Positions 9,709-18,514 of a DNA stretch of 61,260 nucleotides are shown here, piece after piece (within the stretch, counting starts at the first letter, position 1; every line of letters starts with the position of its first letter). The notes below the pieces were generated by a model. The model ran no database searches and had not been told where the DNA came from. It worked only from the letters and a program-made list of their open reading frames with translations. Made by a program: the position numbers and the translations under genes. The stretch is from Streptomyces soli (GTDB lineage Bacteria; Actinomycetota; Actinomycetes; Streptomycetales; Streptomycetaceae): positions 1 to 61,260 of the forward strand of contig NZ_RJVR01000283.1 of NCBI RefSeq assembly GCF_003999195.1, given 5' to 3'.

Positions 9709-10641
9709 GTGACTGACAAGATCGACAAGGCGCCTGGGCCCGCTGCCGCCCAGACGCCTTACGAGGACATCCGTGCGATTCCGGTACGCCGCTACGGCCG
9801 CTGGGTCAGCGGCGTCGTCGTAGTGGTCCTCCTCGGCTGGCTCGTCTACGCCTTCTCGCAGGGCAACGTGATGTGGGGAACCGTCGGGGACAAGCTCTTC
9901 GACAGCTCCGTGCTGACCGGCCTCTGGCACACCGTCCTGATCAGCGTCACCGCCATGCTGCTCGGCCTGGTGCTGGGCGTGCTCTTCGCCGTGATGCGGC
10001 TGTCGAAGAACCCGGTGACGGGCGCCGTGGCGTGGCTATACATCTGGTTCTTCCGCGGCACCCCGGTCTACGTACAGCTGCTGATGTGGTTCAACCTGGC
10101 GCTGATCTTCCAGTACCTGAATCTCGGGCCCATCTACAAGAACGAGATGGTCGACGTCATGACCCCGTTCGTCGTGGCCCTGCTGGGCCTCGGTCTGAAC
10201 GAGGGCGCGTACATGGCGGAGATCGTCCGGGCGGGCATCCAGTCCGTCGACGAGGGCCAGACGGAGGCCTCGCACGCCCTGGGCATGACCGCCGGCCAGA
10301 CCATGCGCCGGGTGGTGCTGCCGCAGGCGATGCGGGTGATCATCCCGCCGACCGGCAACGAGTTCATCAACATGCTGAAGACCTCGTCCCTGGTGTCGGT
10401 AGTGCAGTACGTGGACCTGCTGCGCGCCACCTCCAACATCGGCGCGAACTCGGGCGCGGTGATGGAGATGCTCTTCGTGGCGTCGGCCTGGTACCTGATC
10501 CTGACCAGCATCTTCAGCGTCGGCCAGTACTACCTGGAGCGCCGGTTCGCGCGCGGCTCGCTGCGCAGTCTGCCGCCGACTCCGTGGCAGCGCATCAAGG
10601 CCAATCTCGGAACCCTGCGTCGCCCGGAGGTGGCCCGATGA
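9709..10641 (+). CDS. amino acid ABC transporter permease
   Basis: This 310-residue inner-membrane permease of the HisM/GlnP type has an N-terminal cytoplasmic stretch, then five to six membrane helices. It contains the family EAA loop as [21 protein letters not shown], which docks with the ATPase at 10638. The GTG start at 9709 lies 27 bases after the binding-protein gene. Its stop overlaps the ATPase start by four bases (ATGA), indicating translational coupling. Confidence 0.93.
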   Translation: MTDKIDKAPGPAAAQTPYEDIRAIPVRRYGRWVSGVVVVVLLGWLVYAFSQGNVMWGTVGDKLFDSSVLTGLWHTVLISVTAMLLGLVLGVLFAVMRLSKNPVTGAVAWLYIWFFRGTPVYVQLLMWFNLALIFQYLNLGPIYKNEMVDVMTPFVVALLGLGLNEGAYMAEIVRAGIQSVDEGQTEASHALGMTAGQTMRRVVLPQAMRVIIPPTGNEFINMLKTSSLVSVVQYVDLLRATSNIGANSGAVMEMLFVASAWYLILTSIFSVGQYYLERRFARGSLRSLPPTPWQRIKANLGTLRRPEVAR

Positions 10642-11426
10642 CCGACTTCAGCAAGGGTGCGGGCAGCCAGCCCATGGTCAAGGCGGAGGGCGTGCACAAG
10701 TCCTTCGGCCTGGCGCACATCCTCAAGGGCATCGACCTGGAGGTCGCGCCCCGGGAGGTGTTCTGCCTGATCGGCCCCTCGGGGTCGGGCAAGTCCACCT
10801 TCCTGCGGTGCATCAACCACCTGGAGAAGATCAACTCCGGGCGGCTGTCGGTCGACGGCGAGCTGGTCGGCTACCGGCAGAAGGGCGACAAGCTCTACGA
10901 GCTCAAGGACCGCGAGGTGGCCGCGAAGCGGCGGGACATCGGCATGGTCTTCCAGCGCTTCAACCTCTTCCCGCACATGACGGCGCTTGAGAACGTCATG
11001 GAAGCCCCGGTCATGGTCAAGCGCGAGTCGAAGGCCGTCGCCCGCGAGCGGGCCCAGCGGCTGCTGGACCGCGTGGGCCTGGCCGACAAGGCGCAGAACT
11101 ACCCCTCGCAGCTGTCGGGCGGCCAGCAGCAGCGGGTCGCGATCGCCCGTGCGCTCGCGATGGAGCCGAAGCTGATGCTCTTCGACGAGCCGACCTCGGC
11201 CCTCGACCCGGAGCTGGTCGGTGACGTCCTGGACGTCATGCGCGGCCTGGCCGAGGACGGCATGACCATGGTCGTCGTCACCCACGAGATGGGCTTCGCA
11301 CGGGAGGTGGGCGACGCCCTGGTCTTCATGGACGACGGCGTCGTGGTCGAGGCGGGCAATCCGCGTGACGTGCTGACCAACCCGCAGCACGACCGCACCC
11401 GGTCCTTCCTGTCGAAGGTCCTGTAG
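10638..11426 (+). CDS. amino acid ABC transporter ATP-binding protein
   Basis: 262-residue ATPase powering the preceding permease. Motifs visible are Walker [10 protein letters not shown], the Q-loop in [13 protein letters not shown], the signature [15 protein letters not shown], Walker [13 protein letters not shown] and the switch His in [10 protein letters not shown]. It has the extended GlnQ-like loop typical of polar amino acid importers. This is the last gene of the operon. The IS element begins 15 bases beyond its stop and separates it from the original terminator at 13066. Confidence 0.95.
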   Translation: MTDFSKGAGSQPMVKAEGVHKSFGLAHILKGIDLEVAPREVFCLIGPSGSGKSTFLRCINHLEKINSGRLSVDGELVGYRQKGDKLYELKDREVAAKRRDIGMVFQRFNLFPHMTALENVMEAPVMVKRESKAVARERAQRLLDRVGLADKAQNYPSQLSGGQQQRVAIARALAMEPKLMLFDEPTSALDPELVGDVLDVMRGLAEDGMTMVVVTHEMGFAREVGDALVFMDDGVVVEAGNPRDVLTNPQHDRTRSFLSKVL

Positions 11427-11436
11427 CGCGTGTCCT

Positions 11437-11441
11437 CTAAG
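11437..11441. repeat. left copy of IS target-site duplication (CTAAG)
   Basis: CTAAG directly precedes the left terminal repeat and reappears at 13065-13069 directly after the right one. A 4-bp duplication (CTAA or TAAG) would also fit, because the terminal bases are ambiguous. Confidence 0.75.
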
Positions 11442-11455
11442 CTTGAGATTAAACC
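11442..11455 (+). repeat. IS left inverted repeat
   Basis: CTTGAGATTAAACC, perfect complement of 13051-13064. Confidence 0.9.
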
Positions 11456-11482
11456 CCGACAAGATCGTTTCTTATCGGGGTT
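11452..11482 (+). terminator. hairpin just inside the IS left end
   Basis: AACCCCGA (11452-11459) pairs perfectly with TCGGGGTT (11475-11482) around a 15-base loop. It lies between the outer DNA and the transposase start, where many IS elements keep structures that block read-through from outside promoters. That role is inference. Confidence 0.55.
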
Positions 11483-11552
11483 CGTCGTTCTCCTGCCAAC
11501 AGGCACGGCCACCCGCGACCCTTCGGAGTGCTGAAGCTACGAAGGTGGGAGG

Positions 11553-13043
11553 GTGGCCGTGGGGCCGACTATGCCAGGGCTGCGCGCTGTGGTCGAGGGA
11601 GAAGCCGAAGCACGGCGACGCCTGATCACGTTCCGTGCCGGACTGTATGCCTGCTTACGACGTCGCGGTGACGCGCTGTTCGAGCTGGTAGAGGCAGTTT
11701 TGACGGCGCACGGGCCGGTCGGCTCGCTGGTGGAGCTGTCCGAGGAGAAAGCGTTCCGCCGCGGCCACGGAGCCTTGTACGACGCTCTGGCCTGCGGAGA
11801 CATCGACGTCCAAGCTCTGGCGGAGCTGTTGGCGAACTCGTGGCAGGTCGTTGATGACGGCCCGGTCAAGGTGGCGGTGGACGTCTCGCCGTGGGCGCGG
11901 CCGGACGCCGTTACCTCCGACGGACTGTGCCACTGCTACGCGTCCTGCCGCTGCGACGGAGCGCGCAAGACCATCCCGGGCTGGCCGTACTCCTTCGCCG
12001 CCGGCCTGGAGTGGGGCGCCACGTCGTGGACGACGCTGCTGGACGTGGCCCGGATCGGGCCTGATGACGACGCCACCATCGTGACGGCCCGGCAGGTACG
12101 GCGGGTGGTCGGGCGTCTTGACGCTGCCGGTCTGCTCGCCGGACGCCCAGCCCCGGTGTTCGTCTTCGACTCCGGCTACGACCTGACCCGAACCAGCTAT
12201 CTGACCAGCCAGGATGGCTTGGAAGTTCAGATCCTGGGGCGGGTGCGCTCGGACCGGGTCTATTACTCCGATCCTTCCGGGCGCAGGCCCGAGGGGCAGC
12301 CCGGACGGCCCAGGAAACACGGCGAGCGGTTCGAGCTGAGCAACCCGGCCACCTGGCCGACTCCCGACGAGCAGCTTGTCGCGGAAAGTCCCCGCTACGG
12401 CACGGTGAAGGTCACCGCCTGGCACGGCTTGCACCAGAAACTGACCCGGCAGGCCGGCTGGACCGGCTTCACCAGGACCATGCCGGTCATACCGGGCACC
12501 GTGATCCGCATCAAAGTCGAGCACCTGCCCGGCAACCGGGCGCCACAGGATCTGTGGCTGTGGCACACCGCGCCCGCTCACACGGCCTTCGACCTGGACC
12601 TGCTGTGGAAGACCTACCTGCGCAGGTTCGACATCGAGCACACCTTTCGGCTGATCAAAGCAGTGCTGGGCTGGACCTGTCCGCAGATCCGCACTCCCGA
12701 GCAGGGCGAGCGCTGGACCTGGCTGATCCTGGCAGCACACGCCCAACTCCGCCTCGCCCGCTCCCTCACGCGTGACCTGCGACGCCCGTGGGAACGATCC
12801 ATCCCCGCCGACCAGCCGATGACACCCGGCCGTGTCCGCCGAGGTTTTCGTCACCTACGGCGCACGATCGGCACTCCCGCCAGAAGACCGAAACCCGCAA
12901 CCGCAGGCCCTGGCCGCCCGAAAGGCACCACCCGACCACCCCGTACCCGCTACCCAGTCGGGAAAAGGAAGACCACCCCCACCAGCAAAAACAACCAGCG
13001 CCAACCAACACCAGAGGTCGAGAGCACCACATCGGCTAAATGA
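11553..13043 (+). CDS. DDE transposase of the IS element (IS4-like fold)
   Basis: 496 residues that cut and rejoin the element ends. Catalytic candidates are D110 in VAVDVSPWA, D206 in FVFDSGYDL and E362. The last lies in an exact Y355-(2)-R358-(3)-E362-(6)-K369 motif (YLRRFDIEHTFRLIK). The C-terminus is basic and Pro/Lys-rich. A GTG start at 11553 is used; the in-frame ATG at 11571 is an alternative. Leu35 is encoded by TTA (11655-11657), the rare codon read by bldA tRNA in streptomycetes. The product resembles the NF041680 group of putative transposases. Confidence 0.92.
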   Translation: MAVGPTMPGLRAVVEGEAEARRRLITFRAGLYACLRRRGDALFELVEAVLTAHGPVGSLVELSEEKAFRRGHGALYDALACGDIDVQALAELLANSWQVVDDGPVKVAVDVSPWARPDAVTSDGLCHCYASCRCDGARKTIPGWPYSFAAGLEWGATSWTTLLDVARIGPDDDATIVTARQVRRVVGRLDAAGLLAGRPAPVFVFDSGYDLTRTSYLTSQDGLEVQILGRVRSDRVYYSDPSGRRPEGQPGRPRKHGERFELSNPATWPTPDEQLVAESPRYGTVKVTAWHGLHQKLTRQAGWTGFTRTMPVIPGTVIRIKVEHLPGNRAPQDLWLWHTAPAHTAFDLDLLWKTYLRRFDIEHTFRLIKAVLGWTCPQIRTPEQGERWTWLILAAHAQLRLARSLTRDLRRPWERSIPADQPMTPGRVRRGFRHLRRTIGTPARRPKPATAGPGRPKGTTRPPRTRYPVGKRKTTPTSKNNQRQPTPEVESTTSAK

Positions 13044-13050
13044 TCTTCAC

Positions 13051-13064
13051 AGGTTTAATCTCAA
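13051..13064 (-). repeat. IS right inverted repeat
   Basis: GGTTTAATCTCAAG, perfect complement of 11442-11455. Confidence 0.9.
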
Positions 13065-13069
13065 GCTAA
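13065..13069. repeat. right copy of IS target-site duplication (CTAAG)
   Basis: Matches 11437-11441. These bases also form the foot of the terminator stem at 13066-13099. Confidence 0.75.
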
Positions 13070-13099
13070 GGGGCGGTACCCATCGGGGGCCGCCCCTTA
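13066..13099. terminator. bidirectional terminator, now separated from the ABC operon by the IS
   Basis: Perfect 10-bp stem TAAGGGGCGG (13066-13075) with CCGCCCCTTA (13090-13099). It lies between the convergent ABC operon and the methyltransferase gene (stop at 13109). The CTAAG at its foot is the IS target duplication, so the hairpin survived insertion intact on the right-hand side. Confidence 0.8.
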
Positions 13100-13108
13100 C
13101 GCGCTACG

Positions 13109-13858
13109 TCACTTCAGTCCGAGTACCACCGCGTCGGTCACCGAGCGCCACACCGGCCGCGCCTCAGCGAAGCCCGCCTCGCGCAGCGCCGCCGAGTGCC
13201 ACTCCGCCGAGTGCGTCTCGCCGAGTGCGTGGTCGCCGTAGATCTCGTACCGCCGAGCCGTGGGCTCGGCCAGCACGGGGTCGGCCTTGGCGGTCGCCCA
13301 CCACTCCTCCCAGGTCAGCACCCCAGCGGCCTTCTCGCGCTCCTGGCGGGCCCGGTCCTGCGCTTGGGCTGCGGAGTTCAGGCGGGGCGTGGACGGGTCG
13401 GGCATGTGGTCGGCGTTCATGAAGACCCCGCCGTCCCGCAGGACGCCGGCGACCTGCCCGTACAGCGCCTTGAGGGGCTCCGGCTTGAGCCAGTGCAGGG
13501 CGGTGGCGGTCAGCACGGCGTCGTACGTCCCGTACGGGAGCTTGGACGGCCACTGCGGGTCGTGCAGGTCGGCCGTGACGAAGGTGACCCGCCGGTCCCC
13601 CGCGAAGTAGCCGCTCGCGATGGTGAGCAGGGCCGGGTCGAGGTCGAGGCCGGTCGACACCGCACCCTGGAAGCGCTTCAGCAGCCGGTCGGAGATACTG
13701 CCGGTGCCGCATGCCAGGTCCAGCACCCTGGGCTCGGGGCCGGCGAGGGCCTCCACCATGTCGAGCATCACCCGGAAGCGTTCCTCCCGGTCGGGCAGGT
13801 ACCACTCCTGCTGCCGGTCCCAGCTGTCCTGCCAGGTCTTCCAGTCGGCGACGTGCAT
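13109..13858 (-). CDS. class I SAM-dependent methyltransferase
   Basis: 249 residues of unknown substrate. The SAM site is visible as VLDLACGTGSISDRLL (motif I), the acidic end of strand 2 in GLDLDPALL, and FVTADLHDP. The later DAVLTATALHWLKPEPL resembles the Methyltransf_11/25 group, including TAM-like proteins. The start ATG at 13858 (MHVADWKTW) has GGAGGGG eight bases upstream and is preferred over the upstream in-frame GTG/ATG. It is divergent from the CGNR gene. Confidence 0.85.
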   Translation of the reverse strand: MHVADWKTWQDSWDRQQEWYLPDREERFRVMLDMVEALAGPEPRVLDLACGTGSISDRLLKRFQGAVSTGLDLDPALLTIASGYFAGDRRVTFVTADLHDPQWPSKLPYGTYDAVLTATALHWLKPEPLKALYGQVAGVLRDGGVFMNADHMPDPSTPRLNSAAQAQDRARQEREKAAGVLTWEEWWATAKADPVLAEPTARRYEIYGDHALGETHSAEWHSAALREAGFAEARPVWRSVTDAVVLGLK

Positions 13859-13937
13859 GACGATCCCCTCCAGCCGTAATACCCTTACAGCCACGGCAGC
13901 CATTACTCACCCTAGAGCGCGCCCGTAAGGACTACAA

Positions 13938-14567
13938 GTGGAACTGGCCTATTACTCGGACTACGCTGTGCGCCTGGTGAACAGCGAAGAGCCGGATCGC
14001 GGCACCGACGCCCTCACCAGCGTCGACGCCGTACGCGCCCTCTTCGGGCCGTCCACCCAGGCCGCCGCTCGCGCCGTCGACTCCGACGTCAACCGCCTGC
14101 GCGCCGTACGGACCCGCCTGCGCGGCGTCTTCGAGGCAGCCGCCGAGGGCGACGAGGTACGGGCCGTCGATCTCCTCAACGCCCTGCTCCTGGAGTTCCC
14201 GGTCAGCCCGCAGATCTCCGGCCACCAGCACCTGGACGAGAGCGGCCGCCCCGACTGGCACATGCACCTCGCAGACCACGCCGCCACCGCCACCGCCGCC
14301 TACGCCGCGACCGCCTGCATGGGCCTGGCCTTCCAGCTCACCGACCTCGGCGTGGACCGCCTCGGCATCTGCCAGGCCGCACCCTGCCGGAACGCGTACA
14401 TCGACACATCGACAAACCGCTCGCGCCGCTACTGCTCCGACCGCTGCGCGACCCGCGCAAACGTCGCCGCCTACCGCGCCCGCAAACGCCTCGAGAACGA
14501 CCGGTCCGCCCTCAGCGGTCTCACACACGACACCGCCCACGAAGCCACCCCGGCCACCGACCGCTGA
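13938..14567 (+). CDS. CGNR zinc-finger / ABATE domain protein, probable stress-type regulator
   Basis: 209 residues. The N-terminal ABATE-like domain starts ELAYYSDYAVRLVNSE. The C-terminal finger has paired cysteines, C..APC then YCSDRC, followed by basic AYRARKR. The usual CGNR tetrapeptide reads CATR here. Proteins of this family are thought to bind nucleic acid, but targets are unknown. GTG start at 13938. The 3' end overlaps the convergent sodX gene by about 97 bases. Confidence 0.82.
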   Translation: MELAYYSDYAVRLVNSEEPDRGTDALTSVDAVRALFGPSTQAAARAVDSDVNRLRAVRTRLRGVFEAAAEGDEVRAVDLLNALLLEFPVSPQISGHQHLDESGRPDWHMHLADHAATATAAYAATACMGLAFQLTDLGVDRLGICQAAPCRNAYIDTSTNRSRRYCSDRCATRANVAAYRARKRLENDRSALSGLTHDTAHEATPATDR

Positions 14568-14893
14568 ACCTCCAGCGGCGGCCTGAACCGCCCCAGCCCC
14601 CGGGCCAGCACCAACTCGTCCGGCACCGTCCCGAACTGACGGCTGTCGCTCTCCGCGAACGTGTTGTCCCCCAGCACCCACCAGCCGCCGTCGCGCCGCT
14701 CCACGGCACGCTTGACGATCAGCAGATCCTGCTGGAGCGGGTGCCGGAGCACCACGACATCACCCTCACGGACTACATCCGGACTCTTCACGTACTGGAT
14801 CAGCAGCCAGTCGCCGTTCTTCAGCGTCGGCAGCATCGATGGACCCGTCACCTCGACCAGCTGGAACGGCTGCCTGGCCCTGCCCTCCCGCAT
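14471..14893 (-). CDS. sodX: nickel-type superoxide dismutase maturation protease SodX
   Basis: A 140-residue S26-type signal peptidase-like protease that removes the SodN propeptide so the nickel hook can form. The catalytic Ser lies in VTGPSMLPTLKNGDW and the catalytic Lys in LLIVKRAVERRDGGWWVLGDN. No N-terminal membrane anchor is visible, as expected for the cytoplasmic SodX. The start ATG at 14893 has GAGGAGG upstream; a longer upstream frame reads through the promoter. It is divergent from sodN at 15045. The last ~33 residues overlap the convergent CGNR gene and may vary between strains. Confidence 0.9.
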   Translation of the reverse strand: MREGRARQPFQLVEVTGPSMLPTLKNGDWLLIQYVKSPDVVREGDVVVLRHPLQQDLLIVKRAVERRDGGWWVLGDNTFAESDSRQFGTVPDELVLARGLGRFRPPLEVQRSVAGVASWAVSCVRPLRADRSFSRRLRAR

Positions 14894-15044
14894 GCCGCGC
14901 CTCCTCACGCCTGCCTCGTCCCTTCCTCCACCAGACCCAGAGTGACACCAGACTTTTGTACTAAGCACCCAGGGGCACTCGAGAAAACGACCCCGGCAGG
15001 GGGTAATCTCCCATCTGGAAAGACGATCACGAGGAAGGACAGCC
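14894..15044. promoter_or_regulatory. sodX-sodN divergent promoter region and sodN leader
   Basis: 151 bases. A TAATCT -10-like hexamer at 15004-15009 would start sodN transcription near 15016. GAGGAAGGA (15031-15039) is the sodN ribosome site. In S. coelicolor the sodN mRNA 5' end is the pairing target of a small RNA cut from the sodF 3' UTR under Nur control. Whether the complementary segment exists here cannot be tested without sodF. Confidence 0.5.
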
Positions 15045-15440
15045 ATGTTCACTCGCCTGTTCGCGCCCAAGGTTAAGGTCAGCGCCCACTGCGACCTGCC
15101 CTGCGGCGTCTACGACCCGGCCCAGGCCCGTATCGAGGCCGAGTCCGTCAAGGCGGTCCAGGAGAAGTACCAGGCCAACGAGGACCCGCACTTCCGCGCC
15201 CGCGCCATCGTCATCAAGGAGCAGCGCGCGGAGCTGGCCAAGCACCACGTCTCGGTGCTCTGGAGCGACTACTTCAAGGCCCCGCACTTCGAGAAGTACC
15301 CCCAGCTCAGCACGCTGGTCAACGACACCCTGAAGGCGCTCAGCGCCGCCAAGGCGTCGACCGACCCGGCGACCGGCCAGAAGGCCCTCGACCTGATCGC
15401 CGAGATCGACAAGATCTTCTGGGAGACCAAGAAGGCCTGA
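15045..15440 (+). CDS. sodN: nickel superoxide dismutase
   Basis: 131-residue precursor that disproportionates superoxide as a cytoplasmic homohexamer. The nickel hook HCDLPCGVYDP begins at His15 after a 14-residue propeptide. Removal by SodX exposes His1, Cys2 and Cys6 as nickel ligands, plus Tyr9 (all seen). The remainder is the four-helix bundle. Length matches the family. Ribosome site GAGGAAGGA precedes the ATG. A structured 3' UTR and terminator follow. Confidence 0.97.
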   Translation: MFTRLFAPKVKVSAHCDLPCGVYDPAQARIEAESVKAVQEKYQANEDPHFRARAIVIKEQRAELAKHHVSVLWSDYFKAPHFEKYPQLSTLVNDTLKALSAAKASTDPATGQKALDLIAEIDKIFWETKKA

Positions 15441-15459
15441 TCCCGGCAGAGAACCGCCG

Positions 15460-15525
15460 GCCCGCGCCCGGCCCGCAAGGACACCGACCACGGAGTCCTG
15501 ACGGCCCGGGCGCGGGCTGTTTGTT
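15460..15525 (+). terminator. structured 3' UTR and terminator of sodN
   Basis: GCCCGCGCCC (15460-15469) pairs with GGGCGCGGGC (15508-15517). Inside the loop an AGGAC/GTCCT arm (15477-15481 with 15496-15500) makes a two-tier structure, followed by T-rich TGTTTGTTTATT. The 13-base TTATTCGTTCCTG is repeated at 15525-15537 and 15541-15553, the second copy overlapping the convergent permease stop. Confidence 0.75.
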
Positions 15526-15540
15526 TATTCGTTCCTGTTG

Positions 15541-17795
15541 TTATTCGTTCCTGGCGGTTTCGGGGCCGGTGATCCGCTTGAGCAGGGGGAGGGTCAGGGC
15601 GATGACGCCGAGGGAGACGGCGAGGCCGGCGAGGACCGTGACGTAGTACTCGACTCCTGGTGGTTGGAGGGAGTAGTTCTGCTGGGACTTGAGGAAGAGC
15701 TTGGCGGCCAGGAAGCCGCTGGTGGTCGCGACCACGGCGCTGACGAGGAGCGGGACGGCGGTCTCCAGGGCGATGATGCGGCGGAGCGTGCCGAGCTGGA
15801 CGCCGGTCAGACGGAGCAGGCTGAATGGGCGCTTGCGGTCGTTGAGGCCGGCGACGACGCTCACGGCGAGGCTGCAGCGATGATGACGACACCGGCCAGT
15901 TGCTTGTAGCCGTTGAGCAACTGCGCGTCGTTTGTGGATGCCCGGCGCTCCGCGGTGGTGGCGGGTGCCCATTGCTGGTGGGGGAAGGCGACGGTGAGTG
16001 CGGTTCTCACCTGCTCGATCACCGATTGCGACCCGTTGGTTCCGACGACGACCGTCTGGACCGGGACCTTGTCGAGTGCCGCGGAGGAGAGGTGGGCGGC
16101 GGGCCAGCCCGTGGGGTACTGGGCAGGCGCGGAGTCCGAGTCGAAGACGAAGTTCGGTGGGACCGACGCCACGTCCGTCCCGGCAGCGCAGTGGCCGAAG
16201 TCCGACACGCCGGTGAGCTGACGGCACGAGATGAGTCCGGCCACGGTGGGCTGGTGGCCGCCGAGGTCGATCTTGGTGCCGAGGGGATTGGTGTGGATCA
16301 GCAGCAGGCCCTGGACGCCGGGGATCGAGCGCAGATCGGCCAGGACCGAGTCCGTGACCGGTGGGATGGACGACCTCGGCACGCCCGGGACGGTGGTCCA
16401 GCCACCGGAGAAGTCGGCCATCACGGTGCTCCTGGCGGCCGCGCTGCCGTGCGGGACGCCGCGTTCTGCGACCTCTGTGGTGATCACCCCGACGGCTGTG
16501 CTGGTGACGAAGAGGGCGAGGACGAGCCCGCTGATGGCGCGGAAGCCGGCCTGCGGGTTGTCCGAGAGCCGCCGCCCGGCGATGAGCGTCGCGGGCCGGT
16601 TGGTGCGCCGGGCCATGACCCGGGCGCCGACCATGGTCAGCCACGGCCCGGCGATGACCAGGCCGGCCATCATCAGGAAGATTCCACTGAGATACGCCCG
16701 GATCTGGCCGTCGGTGGTGGCGGGATGCCTGCCGACGAAGAAGCTGAGTTCGCCGATCCCGGCGGCCAGCGGGATCAGCCGGTACGCCCGGGGCGCGCGC
16801 GGAGTGACGCGCCGGCTCACGCCCAGCGGGGAGATCCGTACGCGTCGCAGCGCCAGCCGCGCGGCGGCCGCCGCCGCCGCCGGGACGCCGACAGCAACCA
16901 GCAGAATGTCGGCAGCGCTCAGCGACAGGTCACTCGGGTAGAACCGCACGCCGGTGAAGGGAGCCGCCGCCAGCGGCCCCCGGAAGAGGAGGAACAGGCA
17001 GAAGCCGATGGCCGTACCGGCAACGGCGGCGACCGTCGACTCGACGGCCGAGACCACCGAGACCTGCCGGGGCGTCGCACCGACGAGGCGCATCGCGGCG
17101 AAGCGCTGCTCGCGGCGGGCGGCGGCGAGCCGGGTGGCCGTGCCGATGAAGATGAGGACGGGGAAGAGCAGCGCCGCCGAGGTGACCGACAGGATCAGGT
17201 CGATGCCGGATGCCGGGGTGCCGTTCTGGCAGTTCGAGCAACTGCTGGGCGATTTGGTGGCGATGCTGGTGACCCGAGCCGCGTCGGGTGCGTGCGACAG
17301 TTCGTCGGCGGTGTGGCCGACGATGACGATCAGGGAGTCCGGGCCCGGGAGCGCCGCCGCGCCGATCGTGCCGACCTGGCTCCCGGGGTAGCGGTCGCCG
17401 AGTTCGGCGGCCGGCGCGGAACGGAGCAGCGTGCTGAGAGCCGGTGAGGCGTAGTACTGCCCTGGTCCGGGCAGTCGCGGGATGCCCGGCGGGACGGGTG
17501 ACGTGGGGCCGGTGGCGGCGACGTCGACCCGGATGATGCTCTTGCCGTCGTAGCGGTCGGTGGCGAGCGTGCCCCACAGCGGGTCCGGCGACGGCTTGAC
17601 GCCGGCGGCCGTGGCCCCGGGAGTGCCGGAGTTGAGCCAGGCGTAGCGGGCGTTCTGCGTGTTGACGCCGTTGACGGCCGCCAGGGTGACCAGTAACAGG
17701 CCGACTCCGAGGGCCACGGCGGCGGCGGTGACGATGAGGCGGGCGACGGCCTCTCTGCCGCCGCGCAGGGTGAGGCGTAGGCCGAAGGAGATCAC
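15541..17795 (-). pseudogene. FtsX-type ABC transporter permease, frameshifted near its 3' end
   Basis: Reading from the GTG at 17795 gives 644 residues of a MacB/FtsX-like permease (VISFGLRLTLRGGREAVARL, two FtsX blocks, large extracytoplasmic domain). It stops at 15861 after GVVIIAAASP. Adding one base near 15865-15877 continues into LAVSVVAGLNDRKRPFSLLRLTG in the frame that ends at 15541, giving about 751 residues with the final FtsX helices. So one base appears missing. It could be a true mutation, a sequencing slip, or rarely programmed frameshifting. The start overlaps the ATPase stop by four bases. Confidence 0.85.
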
Positions 17796-18514
17796 GAGCC
17801 CACCCGGTCGACCGAGTACGAACTCACTTTTCCGTCGCGGACGATGACCTCGCGGTCGGTGTACGCGGCCACCCTGGGCTCGTGGGTGACCACGATGACG
17901 GTGGTGCCCTGCTCGCGGGCGGCGGCGACCAGCAGATCCATGACGTGCTCGCCGGTGAGGGAGTCGAGGGAGCCGGTCGGCTCGTCCGCGAACAGCACCT
18001 CCGGGCGTGCGACCAGGCCGCGGGCGAGCGCGACGCGCTGGGCCTGTCCTCCGGACAGCTCCCCGGACCGGCGCTGTTGCAGGCCGTCCAGGCCGAGCCG
18101 CTCGAACCACTCTCCGGCGGCTTTCAACGCGGCCGTCCGGCGGGTGCCGCCCAGCAGCAGTGGCAGGGCTATGTTCTCCTCGGCGGTCAGCTCGGGCACG
18201 AGCTGACCGAACTGGAAGACGAACCCGAAGCGGTCCCGGCGCAGGACGCTGCGTTCGGTCTCGCTCATGGTGTCGAGCCGGCGGCCGGCGAAGTGGATCT
18301 CACCGGAGTCGGGGGTGAGGATCCCTGCCAGGCAGTGCAGCAGCGTCGTCTTGCCCGAGCCGCTCGGACCCATGATGGCCAGGATCTCTCCGTCTTCCAC
18401 CGTCAGGCCGGCGCCCTGGAGGGCGGGGGTCTGGCCGAACGACAGGACGACGTCACGCGCCTCGAAGATACGGCTCGGGGAACTGGGCTTCGCCGGAAGG
18501 TTGTCGGCGTTCAT
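17792..18514 (-). CDS. ABC transporter ATP-binding protein (LolD/MacB type)
   Basis: 240-residue ATPase partner of the FtsX-type permease, probably an exporter or a mechanotransmission complex. It has Walker A GPSGSGKTT, signature LSGGQAQRVALARGL, Walker B LFADEPTGSLD and switch His in VIVVTHEPRVA. The ATG at 18514 overlaps the PadR stop (ATGA), and its own stop overlaps the permease GTG. The three genes form a tightly coupled operon. Because the permease is frameshifted, the ATPase may be idle. Confidence 0.93.
   Translation of the reverse strand: MNADNLPAKPSSPSRIFEARDVVLSFGQTPALQGAGLTVEDGEILAIMGPSGSGKTTLLHCLAGILTPDSGEIHFAGRRLDTMSETERSVLRRDRFGFVFQFGQLVPELTAEENIALPLLLGGTRRTAALKAAGEWFERLGLDGLQQRRSGELSGGQAQRVALARGLVARPEVLFADEPTGSLDSLTGEHVMDLLVAAAREQGTTVIVVTHEPRVAAYTDREVIVRDGKVSSYSVDRVGS

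Larger units (their letters stand above)
11442..13064 (+). mobile_element. complete IS4/IS701-type insertion sequence
   Basis: A 1623-bp element with 14-bp perfect terminal inverted repeats (11442-11455 and 13051-13064), one transposase gene and a flanking CTAAG duplication. Every expected part is present, so it may be active or was recently so. The transposase carries the Y-(2)-R-(3)-E-(6)-K signature of IS4-like enzymes. A 4-5 bp duplication with a CTAA/TAAG core suits the IS701 branch, but family assignment needs a database comparison. Confidence 0.9.

Noticed and set aside
15900..17447. 515-codon plus-strand frame
   Set aside because: Antisense shadow of the FtsX-type permease.
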